64,000 nt of DNA from Pedobacter sp. MC2016-05 (GCF_026239735.1 NZ_JAPIVT010000001.1:186001-250000); one strand, 5' to 3'; positions 15,720-26,225 are shown, counted from the first letter of the stretch. Numbers and translations: made by a program. Notes: a model not told the origin generated them from the sequence alone.

Positions 15720-18700
15720 TTAAAAATTAAACTCCCCAACAAGGTTGCCATTTCGATTATCGGCGGCCATTGGTAGCACAATTACTTTTCTCTGCTGCTT
15801 GCCTGTGGCATAACGGGTGTAAATCTCCGCGGTTACGGTTGTAGGTCCGCTGATGTTGATCTGCCTATCGCCATAATAATTAACTTCTATTTTATATTTC
15901 CCTTTTATAGCCTTTTTGATCATAAACTGCTCTGGCCCATATCCTGATGTAAAATCGTTACTAATTCTGCCGCCAATTTTTGTCCGGTTGTTTCCGTAAT
16001 AACCCTTTTCTCCAGTTGGATCTGTTAGCCACAAATCGATATCGGTATCGTTTTTATTCCAATTTAACACCACCCGAACATCAACTGGCAACGCCGAAAT
16101 TAAACGCTTGTCTATTTTTCTAATATTTAATTTATCTCCGTGTTTGCTGATCAGGTTATTGATTTCAGAAATGATTATTTCCTCAATGCCCTGGTCGCGA
16201 TCGGCTATTTGTGAATTATAACTTTGCGTTAAAACTTTATAAAAATTATCCAATGCCATTTGATATTGACCAGCATCGGACAAAGCCAATGCGTAATCCC
16301 GGTAGCTTTGTGCATCCATCGGGCGCCATTGCAAAACTTTACTGGTAATAAAAATTTCTTCCTGATAATTGCCGGTTTGCTTCAATTTGTAGGCAAGGGT
16401 TTTATACAAATCAGCATTTTCCAGATCCAGATCGGCAATGCTGCTTAAAATTGTTAAAGCCCTAACGCTGTCTTTTTGCTGGTAAAACCAGTTGGCTACA
16501 TCGAAATAAAACATAGGCGTGGTGATATAATCTGGGCGCATTTTCAAATAAGATTGATAAGCGCTATCTGGATTGCCAATCAATTTTTTCATGTAATCCT
16601 TGTCACTTTTAAATTCTGGGATAACGATAGCCGGCTGTGTTTCTACCACCCTAGCCGCACTGTTAGTTACACTTATTCCAGCAATCCGACCGTGTAAAGC
16701 TGAGCTCGTATTAATGGCTTGAGATCTGACTATTGTAGTTGCACTCGCCGTTTCCATTCGCTTGTATTGTGGTGCATTGCCCACTATCACAACTTCCCGT
16801 AAAGCCTGACGATCAGCTGTCTCGGCTTCCCGTTGTACCGCAACTGGAGGCGGCATTCTTACCGCATCAACCCGTGGTGGCGCTGCTTGACTAGCTTGTG
16901 GAGTAGAACGCGGAACTTGGCTTGGAGCAACTGCAACACGCGGGGCGACAACAACATTCCCTCCTGGCGCTCCATGGGCTATTCTGTTCTCAGGCGTGGG
17001 ATATTGCTCGTTTTGTTTTGCCGGTTCTTTGTCATAGAAATCGGTATTCCACCAAGCCTTTAAATCTTTTGTCATCACTACCGCAGCGTTTAACAAATTT
17101 GTTTTGCGTTCCTGAATATCAATTATACGTTGTTTTAAAACGGCATCGTAAGCCTGACGCAATTCTGCAGGTGGTGCAATGTCGTAACGTAAATAATCAT
17201 CTAAATTTTCTAACACAATTAAGCTGGTATTTCGTGTTACAATACCAAATTGTTTGCTTAATAAGCTAATGTCGTATTTGTTCGCCTCATATTGAATGTC
17301 CATTTCGGCAATTTTCTTTTGTGCCCAAACGCGGCTCACATCTATACTACTTAAAGCATGTTCCGTTGCATTTAAACGAACTAGTTGCTCTGCAACCACT
17401 GTATTTCCATAGCCAAATTGCAATATAAATTCGGTGTTTAAACCGTTCAAAATCCCGGCTATAGATAAATGCCCGTTTACATTTACATGCATTGATGGAT
17501 AAGTCTGGCGAATATCGGTTGCATTTCTAATTCCTAAAAACTGCAGATTATCCTGGTTTAATTGTTTAAATGCATCTGTTACAGTTGTTGCGTTTAAATT
17601 GATAAATTGCCCACCGGTTTTTAAACTAATGTATTTTAAGGTGCTGTAGTCTGCTTTCAAAGCACTATTGATACTATGAACAGGTCTATTTAATGCAATG
17701 GTATTTTTCCCGAAAGTGGATAAACCGTCGGTGAAAAGAAGATATTCCTCCGCAGGAAGCAATCTCGAGTTCACTGCGCTGAAGTTTGTCCCGCCGTCAT
17801 AAACCAGGCTTTCGAGTTTTGCCTTTAAGGCAAACCAGTTACCATTCACAATGACATATGAGCCTTCCTTTTTAAATTCGCTGTTAAGCAAGCCCAATTG
17901 AAGCGTTAAATTTTGCTTTTGGGCGATTATTAAACCTAAAAGCTCAATCTCTTTTTTAGTATCCCGCTGTAATCCGCTCAAAGAAACATCCCAAACCAAA
18001 CCAATTTGATTTGCCCATTGCTTCGACCTGCTTTCTACCTTTGGAAAAACGTTTACCAAAAAATAATATCCATTTGACGCTTTTTGCATTTGCACTTCAG
18101 GCAAATCATTTCGTTTTGGAAGATTAATGGTTAAGCCGCTTTTAGGTTGATAGTTTGTTTTTTTAATTTCGCCCACATAAGTATTGCCATTTGCCTGCAT
18201 GTCGAAATTGCCATCGGGCTGTTCGCTAAGTTCTGGTTTGAGTACACTTTCAAAAACTGTAGTTTTAAGAGAGAAATCTTCAATCTTTTCATTATAATCG
18301 AGAGGTAGATGATATTTGAGTGAGGCTCCTTTTTTAAAACTCAGCTCTTCCTCATAACCTACGATGATTGTTCTACTTCCTTTGGCTGGCAATGGGTAAA
18401 TTCTGGTTCGGAAGTTATTTCCTTCTACTTTTTCTAATAAACCAGGATCTACACGTGTCCTTTCAATACTCTCGAAAACCTCCGTTGCCTTTGCTTTTTC
18501 AACCGGAACGGCTTCACGCATTTTGCCATTAATATCTAATGCGTAGCGGCTAACCGTAACGCCTTCAGGCATTGGAAAGGTAAGTTCTCCTTCTAATATT
18601 CTGTTGCTATTGTTATGGAAAGTCATGGTCATTACCGTGGTGGAAATGTTTCCCGTAATCTGTACATCGATATTGAGTTTGCTCATTTTTACAGCAGATT

Positions 18701-18809
18701 TTTCAGCATCGCTATTGGATTGTTGAACCTTTAAAACAGGCATTTGTGCTTTTACAAAAATGGCAATGAAGAATAGAGGGACGATGAGTAGTTGTTTAGA
18801 TATTTGCAT
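15720..18809 (-). CDS. Large exported VIT-VWA-TPR-DUF2135 protein
   Basis: A 1029-aa protein with a signal peptide ending VKAQ. In order it has a VIT (inter-alpha-trypsin) domain at about 30-160 and a von Willebrand A-like domain at about 265-400 with MIDAS residues (DVSLS, GGTNF, FTDG). A Pro/Ala-rich linker follows, then a short segment at about 670-720 (LREVVIVGN, then LHGRIAGISVTN) that looks like the start of a TonB-receptor plug. TPR-like helices occupy about 765-870 and a C-terminal DUF2135 sandwich about 905-1015 (TDIDLWLTDPTGEKGYYGN). It is probably an envelope adhesion or scaffold protein. The function is not known. Confidence 0.85.
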   Translation of the reverse strand: MQISKQLLIVPLFFIAIFVKAQMPVLKVQQSNSDAEKSAVKMSKLNIDVQITGNISTTVMTMTFHNNSNRILEGELTFPMPEGVTVSRYALDINGKMREAVPVEKAKATEVFESIERTRVDPGLLEKVEGNNFRTRIYPLPAKGSRTIIVGYEEELSFKKGASLKYHLPLDYNEKIEDFSLKTTVFESVLKPELSEQPDGNFDMQANGNTYVGEIKKTNYQPKSGLTINLPKRNDLPEVQMQKASNGYYFLVNVFPKVESRSKQWANQIGLVWDVSLSGLQRDTKKEIELLGLIIAQKQNLTLQLGLLNSEFKKEGSYVIVNGNWFALKAKLESLVYDGGTNFSAVNSRLLPAEEYLLFTDGLSTFGKNTIALNRPVHSINSALKADYSTLKYISLKTGGQFINLNATTVTDAFKQLNQDNLQFLGIRNATDIRQTYPSMHVNVNGHLSIAGILNGLNTEFILQFGYGNTVVAEQLVRLNATEHALSSIDVSRVWAQKKIAEMDIQYEANKYDISLLSKQFGIVTRNTSLIVLENLDDYLRYDIAPPAELRQAYDAVLKQRIIDIQERKTNLLNAAVVMTKDLKAWWNTDFYDKEPAKQNEQYPTPENRIAHGAPGGNVVVAPRVAVAPSQVPRSTPQASQAAPPRVDAVRMPPPVAVQREAETADRQALREVVIVGNAPQYKRMETASATTIVRSQAINTSSALHGRIAGISVTNSAARVVETQPAIVIPEFKSDKDYMKKLIGNPDSAYQSYLKMRPDYITTPMFYFDVANWFYQQKDSVRALTILSSIADLDLENADLYKTLAYKLKQTGNYQEEIFITSKVLQWRPMDAQSYRDYALALSDAGQYQMALDNFYKVLTQSYNSQIADRDQGIEEIIISEINNLISKHGDKLNIRKIDKRLISALPVDVRVVLNWNKNDTDIDLWLTDPTGEKGYYGNNRTKIGGRISNDFTSGYGPEQFMIKKAIKGKYKIEVNYYGDRQINISGPTTVTAEIYTRYATGKQQRKVIVLPMAADNRNGNLVGEFNF

Positions 18810-19065
18810 GACCTTGATTTTTAATAGTGATGCAGAATATTTCGCTATTACATAAATTTATTTTTTGGGCCTCATGCCGGCGCTGCGAAAATAGGAGCAG
18901 AAACCCGCGTGAAATAAACCAGATTGAGCATAAATACTTTTAATTTTTCAATTAAAAGATTGAAGTGAAAGTGGGACTGCAGCAACCAAAAGGATGCAGG
19001 CCATACTTTTTCAGAAAAATGTAACAATTAAATAAAATTTGCTTCTAATTATAAAAACTGAAACT

Positions 19066-19389
19066 ATGTTATTAACCACAACGCCTTCGGTTGAGGGCAG
19101 AAAAATAGTAAAATATGTTGGTCTGGTTACTGGAGAGACCATTATCGGTGCAAATATTTTTAAAGATTTATTTGCCGGGATAACAGATATTGTAGGTGGC
19201 AGATCGAGCTCTTACGAACGGGTTTTGAGAGAAGGAAAAGACACGGCTTTGAATGAAATGCAGCAATATGCAGCTGCTTTAGGAGCAAATGCAATAGTTG
19301 GAATTGATTTGGATTATGAAACGGTGGGTAGCGGCGGTAGCATGCTTATGGTTAGCGCCAATGGCACTGCGGTTATTTTAGAGGATTAA
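19066..19389 (+). CDS. YbjQ/UPF0145 family protein
   Basis: A 107-aa YbjQ-family protein, with [20 protein letters not shown] and the later [17 protein letters not shown] typical of the family. Such proteins form small multimeric barrels, and no function is established. There is no signal peptide. The ATG at 19066 is preferred to upstream in-frame alternatives because homology begins there. The 256-bp region before it (18810-19065) shows no gene or clear signal. Confidence 0.9.
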   Translation: MLLTTTPSVEGRKIVKYVGLVTGETIIGANIFKDLFAGITDIVGGRSSSYERVLREGKDTALNEMQQYAAALGANAIVGIDLDYETVGSGGSMLMVSANGTAVILED

Positions 19390-19423
19390 AATATTGCTTA
19401 TGGCGAAAACTAAGCAAAAAAAG

Positions 19424-19451
19424 AAAGTCTTTCCGGTGCGGGAAAGACTTT
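19424..19451. terminator. Bidirectional terminator between ybjQ-like gene and pfkA
   Basis: A perfect 11-bp stem (19424-19434 with 19441-19451) around a 6-nt loop, flanked by A-rich sequence on the left and T-rich on the right, between convergent genes. Confidence 0.9.
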
Positions 19452-19470
19452 TCTATTTTATTCAAAATTT

Positions 19471-20454
19471 TTAGAAAGATAAAATATCAATCAATTTTAG
19501 CCATTTAGAGCTTACTTTTTCTGCATCGATATGCTTAATGGCATGATTGAAAGGGGTAAAGGTAATTTCCCGGTTAACCTGACCGGCCATTACGCGGTTT
19601 TCACCATTAATTAAACCTTCTACCGCAGCAACCCCCAATTGACTCGCCAATACGCGATCCATACAGGTGGGTTTTCCGCCCCGTTGAATGTGCCCCAAAA
19701 CAGAAACTTTGGTGTCATAATGCGGATATTTTTCCTGCAAAATTTCACCTACTTTAAATGCGCCTCCGGTATCATCGCCTTCTGCAACAATGATAATTTT
19801 CGATGCTTTATCTTTTCTGCTATGTTCTAACTTATGCAAAATGTCGTCTGCGTTCATGTTCGCTTCAGGAATCATAATCGCCTCTGCACCTACACCGATA
19901 CCGCTTCGTAAAGCAATCAGACCAGAGTCGCGGCCCATTACTTCGACAATAAAAAGTCTGTCGTGAGATTCTGCAGTGTCTCTAATTTTGTCAACCGCAT
20001 CAATAACGGTGTTAATCGCAGAATCATAACCAATGGTAAAATCGGTACCAGCAAGATCGTTATCTATTGTTCCTGGCAGGCCAATGATCGGAAAATCGAA
20101 CTCCTGTGCGAAAATATTTGCTCCCGTAAAGGTTCCATCTCCACCAATCACAATCAGGGCATCTATATTTTTTTCTTTTAAATTATTGTAGGCAATCTGT
20201 CGGCCTTCTTTGGTTCTAAAAGCCTCACTTCTGGCGGTTTTTAAAATCGTTCCGCCACGCTGAATGATGTTCGCAACAGATTTCCGCTCCATGGCGATGA
20301 AATCATTGTTAATTAAACCTTCGTAGCCACGTATGAAGCCAGTTACTTGAATATCATAATAAATTGAGGCCCTAACTACGGCCCTAATGGCAGCGTTCAT
20401 GCCTGGCGAATCTCCGCCAGAGGTTAAAACGCCAATGTTCTTTATCTTTTTCAT
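19471..20454 (-). CDS. pfkA: ATP-dependent 6-phosphofructokinase
   Basis: The committed enzyme of glycolysis, 327 aa. It has TSGGDSPGMNAAIR, GGDGT at 104-108 (the second Gly favours ATP rather than pyrophosphate) and PGTIDND with catalytic D131, plus MGRDSG and LGHIQRGG. Its ATG overlaps the stop of dsbD (ATGA at 20451-20454), so translation is coupled to the redox gene. That pairing has no obvious metabolic logic. Confidence 0.97.
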   Translation of the reverse strand: MKKIKNIGVLTSGGDSPGMNAAIRAVVRASIYYDIQVTGFIRGYEGLINNDFIAMERKSVANIIQRGGTILKTARSEAFRTKEGRQIAYNNLKEKNIDALIVIGGDGTFTGANIFAQEFDFPIIGLPGTIDNDLAGTDFTIGYDSAINTVIDAVDKIRDTAESHDRLFIVEVMGRDSGLIALRSGIGVGAEAIMIPEANMNADDILHKLEHSRKDKASKIIIVAEGDDTGGAFKVGEILQEKYPHYDTKVSVLGHIQRGGKPTCMDRVLASQLGVAAVEGLINGENRVMAGQVNREITFTPFNHAIKHIDAEKVSSKWLKLIDILSF

Positions 20455-22142
20455 TTATTCTTCGCTTTGAAAGCTGCCTTTCCTCTATCTAAAAATTCAA
20501 TGTAATTTTCAGGATTATAATCTGCCCCTTGGGGTGGTACCAAAACATTTCCGTCTCCATCAACAATTACGTACTGCGGCTGCGAATTGCTATTAAATGT
20601 TGCCGCCTGAAAATCGCTCCATTTTTTACCAATGGTATTGATTTTTTTCTTGCTGAAGGTAGAAATGTAATGCTCTTCTACCGGCAGTTCTGTTTTATCA
20701 TCAACAACGAGTTCTGCCATTACAAAGTCGTTTTTAAGCCTTTTTGCAACTTCTTCGTTCGACCATACATTGTTTTCCATTTTGCGGCAATTTACACAAT
20801 TCCATCCGGTAAAATCGATTAAAACCGGCTTGCCCAATTCTTTAGAGGCCTGCTTTGCTTGTTCAAAATCGTAATAAGGATCGAAACCCTTGGGCGTTAG
20901 GCGATGAAATAACTCGGCCCATTTTTTTTCTTTTATGGATGTTTTTGATACCGATGCAGGCTGTGCTGCTGTTAAATTATTCAAATCAAAATCCTGTGTT
21001 GCAGTTGGAGGTAAAAAAGCACTTATTGATTTTAATGGGGCGCCCCACATACCTGGGATTAAATAAACTACCCAAGCAAACACTATAATGGCCAAAAATG
21101 TACGTGGTACCGATAAATAAGGTAGGTCGCTATCATGCGAAAATTTGATTTTACCTAAAAGATAAATCCCCATCAAAGCGAATATTGCAATCCAGATGGC
21201 TAAAAAAACTTCTCTATCTAATAAATTCCAATGATAAGCCAAATCAACATTTGACAGGAATTTGAAGGCGAAAGCAAGTTCAATAAAACCTAAAACAACT
21301 TTTACACTATTTAACCAGCCACCAGATTTTGGTAGCGATTTTAATAATGAAGGAAACAAAGCAAACAAGGCAAACGGAATAGCTAGAGCTAAAGAAAAAC
21401 CGAACATACCAATGGCAGGGCCTAAGCGATCACCTTTTGAAGCGGCATCAACTAATAAAGTGCCAATTAATGGACCAGTGCAAGAAAATGAAACCAAGGC
21501 TAAGCTGAAAGCCATAAAAAATATTCCAACCAAGCCCCCCTTGTCTGATTTCGCATCCATTTTATTCACAAATCCGCTTGGCAATGTAATTTCAAACGCA
21601 CCCAAAAACGAAGCCCCAAAAGCTACCAACATTAAAAAGAAAAACGCATTAAAGATGCCATTGGTAGAAAGTGCATTTAAAGCATCCGAACCAAAAATAA
21701 TAGTTACCAGCATGCCTAAAGCAACGTAAATACCAATAATAGAAAGGCCGTAAATTATAGCGTTTGCCACCCCCTTGCCTTTACTGCCAGCTTTTTTTGT
21801 AAAAAAACTAACTGTTAACGGAAGCATTGGGAAAATACATGGCATTAAAATGGCAGCAAAACCAAATATTAACCCTTGAATAAAAGTACCCCATAACGTT
21901 AATTTTCCAGTATTATCACTTTTAACTGGTGCAGCTACTGAAGTTTTAACCGAATCTTTTTTAACGGTATCCGCAACAATTTTATTTGCTGCGCTATCCT
22001 GTGCAGAGCCTACCTCTGTAAAAACGATATCGTCGGGTGGAGCCATGCTCGTAGTATCTTGTGTTACGGCAGCGTAACTTTTAACAGCAGGTAACGCCAG
22101 AAACGTTAATGCTATTAATAACAATAAAAAAACCTTTTTCAT
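20451..22142 (-). CDS. dsbD: DsbD-like thiol:disulfide transporter without its N-terminal domain
   Basis: This inner-membrane protein passes electrons from cytoplasmic thioredoxin to the periplasm. The 563-aa product has a signal sequence, a linker, then a membrane domain with paired cysteines C102 (MPCIFPMLP) and C221 (SFSCTGPL). A C-terminal thioredoxin domain carries WNCVNC (C449 and C452). The alpha domain that receives the electrons in E. coli DsbD is absent here and is encoded by the next gene upstream (22285-22734). A terminator between the two suggests they are transcribed apart. Confidence 0.94.
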   Translation of the reverse strand: MKKVFLLLLIALTFLALPAVKSYAAVTQDTTSMAPPDDIVFTEVGSAQDSAANKIVADTVKKDSVKTSVAAPVKSDNTGKLTLWGTFIQGLIFGFAAILMPCIFPMLPLTVSFFTKKAGSKGKGVANAIIYGLSIIGIYVALGMLVTIIFGSDALNALSTNGIFNAFFFLMLVAFGASFLGAFEITLPSGFVNKMDAKSDKGGLVGIFFMAFSLALVSFSCTGPLIGTLLVDAASKGDRLGPAIGMFGFSLALAIPFALFALFPSLLKSLPKSGGWLNSVKVVLGFIELAFAFKFLSNVDLAYHWNLLDREVFLAIWIAIFALMGIYLLGKIKFSHDSDLPYLSVPRTFLAIIVFAWVVYLIPGMWGAPLKSISAFLPPTATQDFDLNNLTAAQPASVSKTSIKEKKWAELFHRLTPKGFDPYYDFEQAKQASKELGKPVLIDFTGWNCVNCRKMENNVWSNEEVAKRLKNDFVMAELVVDDKTELPVEEHYISTFSKKKINTIGKKWSDFQAATFNSNSQPQYVIVDGDGNVLVPPQGADYNPENYIEFLDRGKAAFKAKNK

Positions 22143-22238
22143 TTGTGTGTTTTGTGTTTGAGGCGTGAAATTAAGAATAATTTCATAAAGACATCCTGCT
22201 AATACCGAATGGACCTCAGATTTTACTTTAAAAAGAAA

Positions 22239-22261
22239 CAGTCCCGAAAAATTCGGGACTG
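22239..22261 (-). terminator. Terminator after the DsbD-alpha gene
   Basis: A perfect 10-bp stem (22239-22248 with 22252-22261, CAGTCCCGAA) with a 3-nt loop is followed on the minus strand by TTTCTTTTT. Confidence 0.92.
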
Positions 22262-22284
22262 CTAGGTAATGCTTTTAATATCAA

Positions 22285-22734
22285 TTATTTAACCGGGATA
22301 CTAAACTCAACTTCTTCCGGCGGCAGGCATTGTCTATCGTTACAAACCATAAACTCTACTTTGCCTTTAACAGTTGTTGCGGCTTTATTCAATTTAACTT
22401 TTTGCGTGAAGATTACCGATTTCTCAAAGTAACTTACATTCATTTTAAATGTGTCTTCGTATTTCGTAATGGCTTTTGGCTCAGCAGTTTTACCCACTAA
22501 TGAGAAATCTTTCGAAGGTGAGAAAGCAAAAGTTGTTTTTACCGGACCTCCGTCTTTAACATTTTGAGAGTAGATGTGCCATCTATCATCAATTGTTGCT
22601 TTTAAATATAAAACGGCTTCAGTTTTATTAACTTTTTTCGCTGCATAAGACCAGGTAACTGGCTTTTCGATTTGAGCAAATGCCGCAACAACAGTAAACA
22701 ATACCATTGATAACGCCAGTGTGATTTTTTTCAT
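22285..22734 (-). CDS. Stand-alone DsbD alpha domain protein
   Basis: A 149-aa exported protein with a signal peptide ending AFAQ and an Ig-like fold matching the N-terminal domain of DsbD. The active pair is C131 and C136 in VCNDRQCLPPEEVEF. It should take electrons from the membrane DsbD encoded downstream and pass them to periplasmic reductases. The ATG at 22734 directly begins the signal peptide. birA ends 8 bp upstream. Confidence 0.9.
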   Translation of the reverse strand: MKKITLALSMVLFTVVAAFAQIEKPVTWSYAAKKVNKTEAVLYLKATIDDRWHIYSQNVKDGGPVKTTFAFSPSKDFSLVGKTAEPKAITKYEDTFKMNVSYFEKSVIFTQKVKLNKAATTVKGKVEFMVCNDRQCLPPEEVEFSIPVK

Positions 22735-22741
22735 TGTGTGT

Positions 22742-23518
22742 TTATTTTGTGTGTGTGAATTCAATTTGTTTAAAGTTAAAAGATTTTTGATAATTATCTA
22801 CCTTCATTATTAATCGCCCCTCATCTTCAACTCCTATAATCTCACCTTCAAAAACCCGTCCATCTTTTTTATAATATGCCGGTTTATTTATGGCGTATAA
22901 CTTTTCGAGGTATCGATTTTTAAGGCTTTCAAATTTTCCTGATTTCAAAACTAGGTAGTATTTCTCCATAAAGGCGAATAATTTCTCCATAATTACTTCC
23001 AGCTGAAACTCTTTTCGTAAAATCTGAATGACAGAGGTTGCACGCTGCGCTATTTCTTCGGGAAAATCGGTTTGGTTGATATTTAAACCAATGCCAATAA
23101 CGGATGATTTTATGATTGTTCCTGTCAGTGCGTTTTCTATTAAAACGCCACCTAGTTTCTTATCTAAATAGTACATATCATTGGGCCATTTTATACTTAT
23201 TCCGCTCGTGATAAAATATGATAAAGTTTCACTAATGGCCAAACTAACCGCCATATTGAGATAAAACTGTTTATCAAGAGGCAAGAATGATGGTTTAAGA
23301 TAGATACTTAAACTGATGTTTTTACCGGCCTGCGTTTGCCAAACGCTGTTCTGTTGCCCTCTACCAGCGAATTGATTATCTGCCATAATTACAGTTCCTT
23401 CGGGTAATGGCTCGGATTTTGACACCAGTTCTTTTAAAAAGTTATTCGTAGAATCAACCTCTTTTAATTTGATTAAATTTTGACCAACAAATAGTGTCGA
23501 AAAAGTGTTATTTTGCAA
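22742..23518 (-). CDS. birA: Biotin-protein ligase without repressor domain
   Basis: A 258-aa catalytic biotin ligase that loads biotin onto the acetyl-CoA carboxylase carrier. It has EVDSTNNFLK, GRGQ at the biotin-binding loop, IKWPND and KLGGVLIE. The N-terminal helix-turn-helix of E. coli BirA is missing, so it does not repress transcription. The start is taken as TTG at 23518; no ATG lies before the conserved EVDSTN. It is divergent from rsfS. Confidence 0.95.
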   Translation of the reverse strand: MQNNTFSTLFVGQNLIKLKEVDSTNNFLKELVSKSEPLPEGTVIMADNQFAGRGQQNSVWQTQAGKNISLSIYLKPSFLPLDKQFYLNMAVSLAISETLSYFITSGISIKWPNDMYYLDKKLGGVLIENALTGTIIKSSVIGIGLNINQTDFPEEIAQRATSVIQILRKEFQLEVIMEKLFAFMEKYYLVLKSGKFESLKNRYLEKLYAINKPAYYKKDGRVFEGEIIGVEDEGRLIMKVDNYQKSFNFKQIEFTHTK

Positions 23519-23562
23519 GGGTTGAATTTATAATATTGTAATTCCAAAATTAAAGCATTTTA

Positions 23563-23937
23563 ATGGTAAAAAAGAAAATAGTAGCCCTTTCTACATACCT
23601 TTCTGAGTTAGCCGTTCATGGCATTCAAGAGAAAAAAGGAGAAGATATAGTGCGGTTAGATCTAAAAAATATTCATACATCTGTAGCAGATTATTTTATA
23701 ATAACGAGTGCAAATTCCAGTACTCAGGTGAAAGCAATTGCCGATAGTGTAGAAAAAGAAATCTATAAAGCGACTCAAACCGACCCTAGACATAAGGAAG
23801 GTTTCGAATCTGCAGACTGGATTATTCTTGATTATTTTGATGTGGTTGTGCACATTTTTAAAACTGAAAAACGCCATTTTTATGGCATAGAAGAATTGTG
23901 GGGAGATGCTGAGAGTACAAATTACAAAAGCGCATAA
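23563..23937 (+). CDS. rsfS: Ribosomal silencing factor RsfS
   Basis: A 124-aa RsfS/Iojap protein that binds L14 and blocks 30S-50S joining when nutrients are low. It has DYFIITSANSSTQVKAIAD, WIILDYFDVVVHIF and the final RHFYGIEELWGDA. ftsH begins 27 bp downstream, so rsfS-ftsH-LUD probably form an operon. Confidence 0.96.
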   Translation: MVKKKIVALSTYLSELAVHGIQEKKGEDIVRLDLKNIHTSVADYFIITSANSSTQVKAIADSVEKEIYKATQTDPRHKEGFESADWIILDYFDVVVHIFKTEKRHFYGIEELWGDAESTNYKSA

Positions 23938-23964
23938 CCTCTGGAACCATTTTGAAAAAGAAAA

Positions 23965-26070
23965 ATGAACGATAATCAAAATACAAACGAAAACAAAAAA
24001 CTGGGAAAAAGAATTCCAAATATCCCGAAAAAGCCGCAGAAGGGACCAAAGTTTAATATTTTTTGGGTTTATGCTGCAATTATTGTTGCCATCATAGCTG
24101 CTCAGGTCTTATTTTCTGGAGATGGCGGTAAGAAAGTTGATTATCCAGAATTCGAAAGCAAAATGCTTTTGACTGGAGACGTTGAAAAATTGGTCGCTTA
24201 TAAAAGCGAAGATTTAGTTAAAGTGGAGGTTTATATTAAAAAATCTGCTTTAGATAAACCAGAATACGAGAAATACAAGAGTACAAGTAAGTTTTCTACT
24301 GCCAATAATGGCCCGATTGTATACTTCAATGCCGGTACAATGGATGGCTTGGATAAGCAGTTGGCAGAGTCGCAAAAAAACCTTCCTGCTGATCAACCCA
24401 GAATTTTGGCTGAAAAAGATAGCCGTAGTAATCCATTCTTAGGTTTGTTAGTGAACATTGGTTTGCCATTGCTTTTATTAATCGGCTTCTGGATTTTTAT
24501 GATGCGTAGAATGGGCGGCGGCGGTGCCGGTGGCGGTCAGATTTTCAGCATCGGTAAATCAAAAGCAACACTTTTTGATAAAGAAAGTCAGGTTAACATT
24601 ACGTTTAATGATGTTGCGGGCTTAGAAGAAGCAAAACAAGAGGTAATGGAGATTGTAGATTTCCTTAAAAACCCTAAAAAATATACCAACCTGGGAGGTA
24701 AAATTCCAAAAGGTGCATTGCTTGTTGGTTCACCAGGTACTGGTAAAACTTTGTTGGCTAAAGCTGTTGCCGGTGAAGCACAAGTTCCATTCTTCTCTTT
24801 ATCAGGTTCTGATTTCGTGGAGATGTTTGTAGGGGTAGGTGCATCACGTGTGAGGGACTTGTTTAAGCAGGCAAAAGACAAAGCGCCATGTATCATCTTT
24901 ATTGATGAGGTGGATGCAATTGGCCGTGCCCGTGGAAAAAATAGCGTAATGGGTGGAAACGATGAGCGTGAAAACACATTAAATCAATTATTGGTGGAGA
25001 TGGATGGTTTCGGAACGGACTCAGGTATTATCATTTTAGCGGCAACAAACCGTCCTGATGTATTGGACTCCGCTTTATTGCGTCCAGGTCGTTTCGATAG
25101 ACAAATTTCTATTGATAAACCAGATTTAGTAGGACGTGAGCATATTTTTAATGTTCACTTGAAGCCTATTAAAACAGCGCAGGAAGTTGATGCTAAAAAA
25201 CTATCTGCTCAAACCCCAGGTTTTGCGGGTGCAGAAATTGCCAATGTTTGTAACGAAGCTGCATTAATCGCGGCACGTAGAAACAAAGAGCAGGTTGATA
25301 TGCAAGATTTCCAAGATGCAATTGACCGTGTAATTGGTGGTTTAGAGAAAAAAAACAAAATCATTTCGCCAGAAGAAAAACGAATCGTTGCTTATCATGA
25401 GGCTGGTCACGCTATTGCAGGTTGGTTCCTGGAACACGCAGATCCATTGGTTAAAGTTTCTATTGTTCCTCGTGGGGTTGCAGCATTGGGTTATGCTCAA
25501 TACCTACCAAAAGAACAGTTTTTATATACAACCGAGCAATTAATCGACGGAATGTGTATGACAATGGGCGGACGTGTTGCCGAAGACATTACTTTCGGTA
25601 AAATTTCGACCGGCGCCCAAAACGATTTGGAGCGCATTACCAAACTTTCTTATGCCATGGTGAGTATTTATGGTATGAACGAAGCGGTAGGTAATGTTTC
25701 GTTTCACGATCCGCAGAACGAATACAATTTTAACAAACCTTATTCTGAAAAAACATCTGAATTAATCGATGTTGAAGTTCGTAAACTGATTGGCGATGTG
25801 TATATCAAAACCAAACAATTGTTGTTGGATAAACAGGATGGTTTAGAAAAATTAGCTCAAAAATTATTGGAAAAAGAAATCTTATTCCAGGCAGATTTGG
25901 AAGAAATTTTAGGTAAACGTCCTTTTGATACCAGAACCACATACGATGAATTCGTGAATGGAACAGGAGATCAAACTCCGGCAGCAGAAGGATTGATCCA
26001 CGATGGCGTTAGCGATACGGATATCAATAAAGAAGTATCTGGCTTAAATCCCGCTTCGGAGAAAGAGTAA
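23965..26070 (+). CDS. ftsH: ATP-dependent zinc metalloprotease FtsH
   Basis: A membrane AAA+ protease that removes damaged and regulatory proteins, 701 aa. Two membrane helices (about 32-50 and 159-180) flank a periplasmic part. The AAA module has Walker A GSPGTGKT (255-262), Walker [10 protein letters not shown] (309-317) and the second region of homology [16 protein letters not shown]. The zinc site is HEAGH at 478-482. All key residues are present. A terminator hairpin follows. Confidence 0.98.
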   Translation: MNDNQNTNENKKLGKRIPNIPKKPQKGPKFNIFWVYAAIIVAIIAAQVLFSGDGGKKVDYPEFESKMLLTGDVEKLVAYKSEDLVKVEVYIKKSALDKPEYEKYKSTSKFSTANNGPIVYFNAGTMDGLDKQLAESQKNLPADQPRILAEKDSRSNPFLGLLVNIGLPLLLLIGFWIFMMRRMGGGGAGGGQIFSIGKSKATLFDKESQVNITFNDVAGLEEAKQEVMEIVDFLKNPKKYTNLGGKIPKGALLVGSPGTGKTLLAKAVAGEAQVPFFSLSGSDFVEMFVGVGASRVRDLFKQAKDKAPCIIFIDEVDAIGRARGKNSVMGGNDERENTLNQLLVEMDGFGTDSGIIILAATNRPDVLDSALLRPGRFDRQISIDKPDLVGREHIFNVHLKPIKTAQEVDAKKLSAQTPGFAGAEIANVCNEAALIAARRNKEQVDMQDFQDAIDRVIGGLEKKNKIISPEEKRIVAYHEAGHAIAGWFLEHADPLVKVSIVPRGVAALGYAQYLPKEQFLYTTEQLIDGMCMTMGGRVAEDITFGKISTGAQNDLERITKLSYAMVSIYGMNEAVGNVSFHDPQNEYNFNKPYSEKTSELIDVEVRKLIGDVYIKTKQLLLDKQDGLEKLAQKLLEKEILFQADLEEILGKRPFDTRTTYDEFVNGTGDQTPAAEGLIHDGVSDTDINKEVSGLNPASEKE

Positions 26071-26114
26071 GTAGATATGCTGAATTGCATATAAAGACAA
26101 TTATACATAAGTTT

Positions 26115-26145
26115 GAAACCTTGAACCTTAAAAGTTCAGGGTTTC
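26115..26145 (+). terminator. Terminator after ftsH
   Basis: Arms 26115-26126 and 26134-26145 pair with one G-U type mismatch around a 7-nt loop, and a T-rich stretch follows. It lies between ftsH and the LUD gene. Confidence 0.75.
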
Positions 26146-26225
26146 ATTTGTTTAGATACATTGATTAACAAATCAAATACGACATTCAACTTGTTTCGTA
26201 TCTTAACAAAAGCAAGTACAAAAAA

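Noticed and set aside
16922-17269. 115-codon plus-strand frame inside the VIT protein gene
   Set aside because: It lies opposite the Pro/Ala-rich linker and the following coding sequence of a convincing exported protein and has no domain or promoter of its own.
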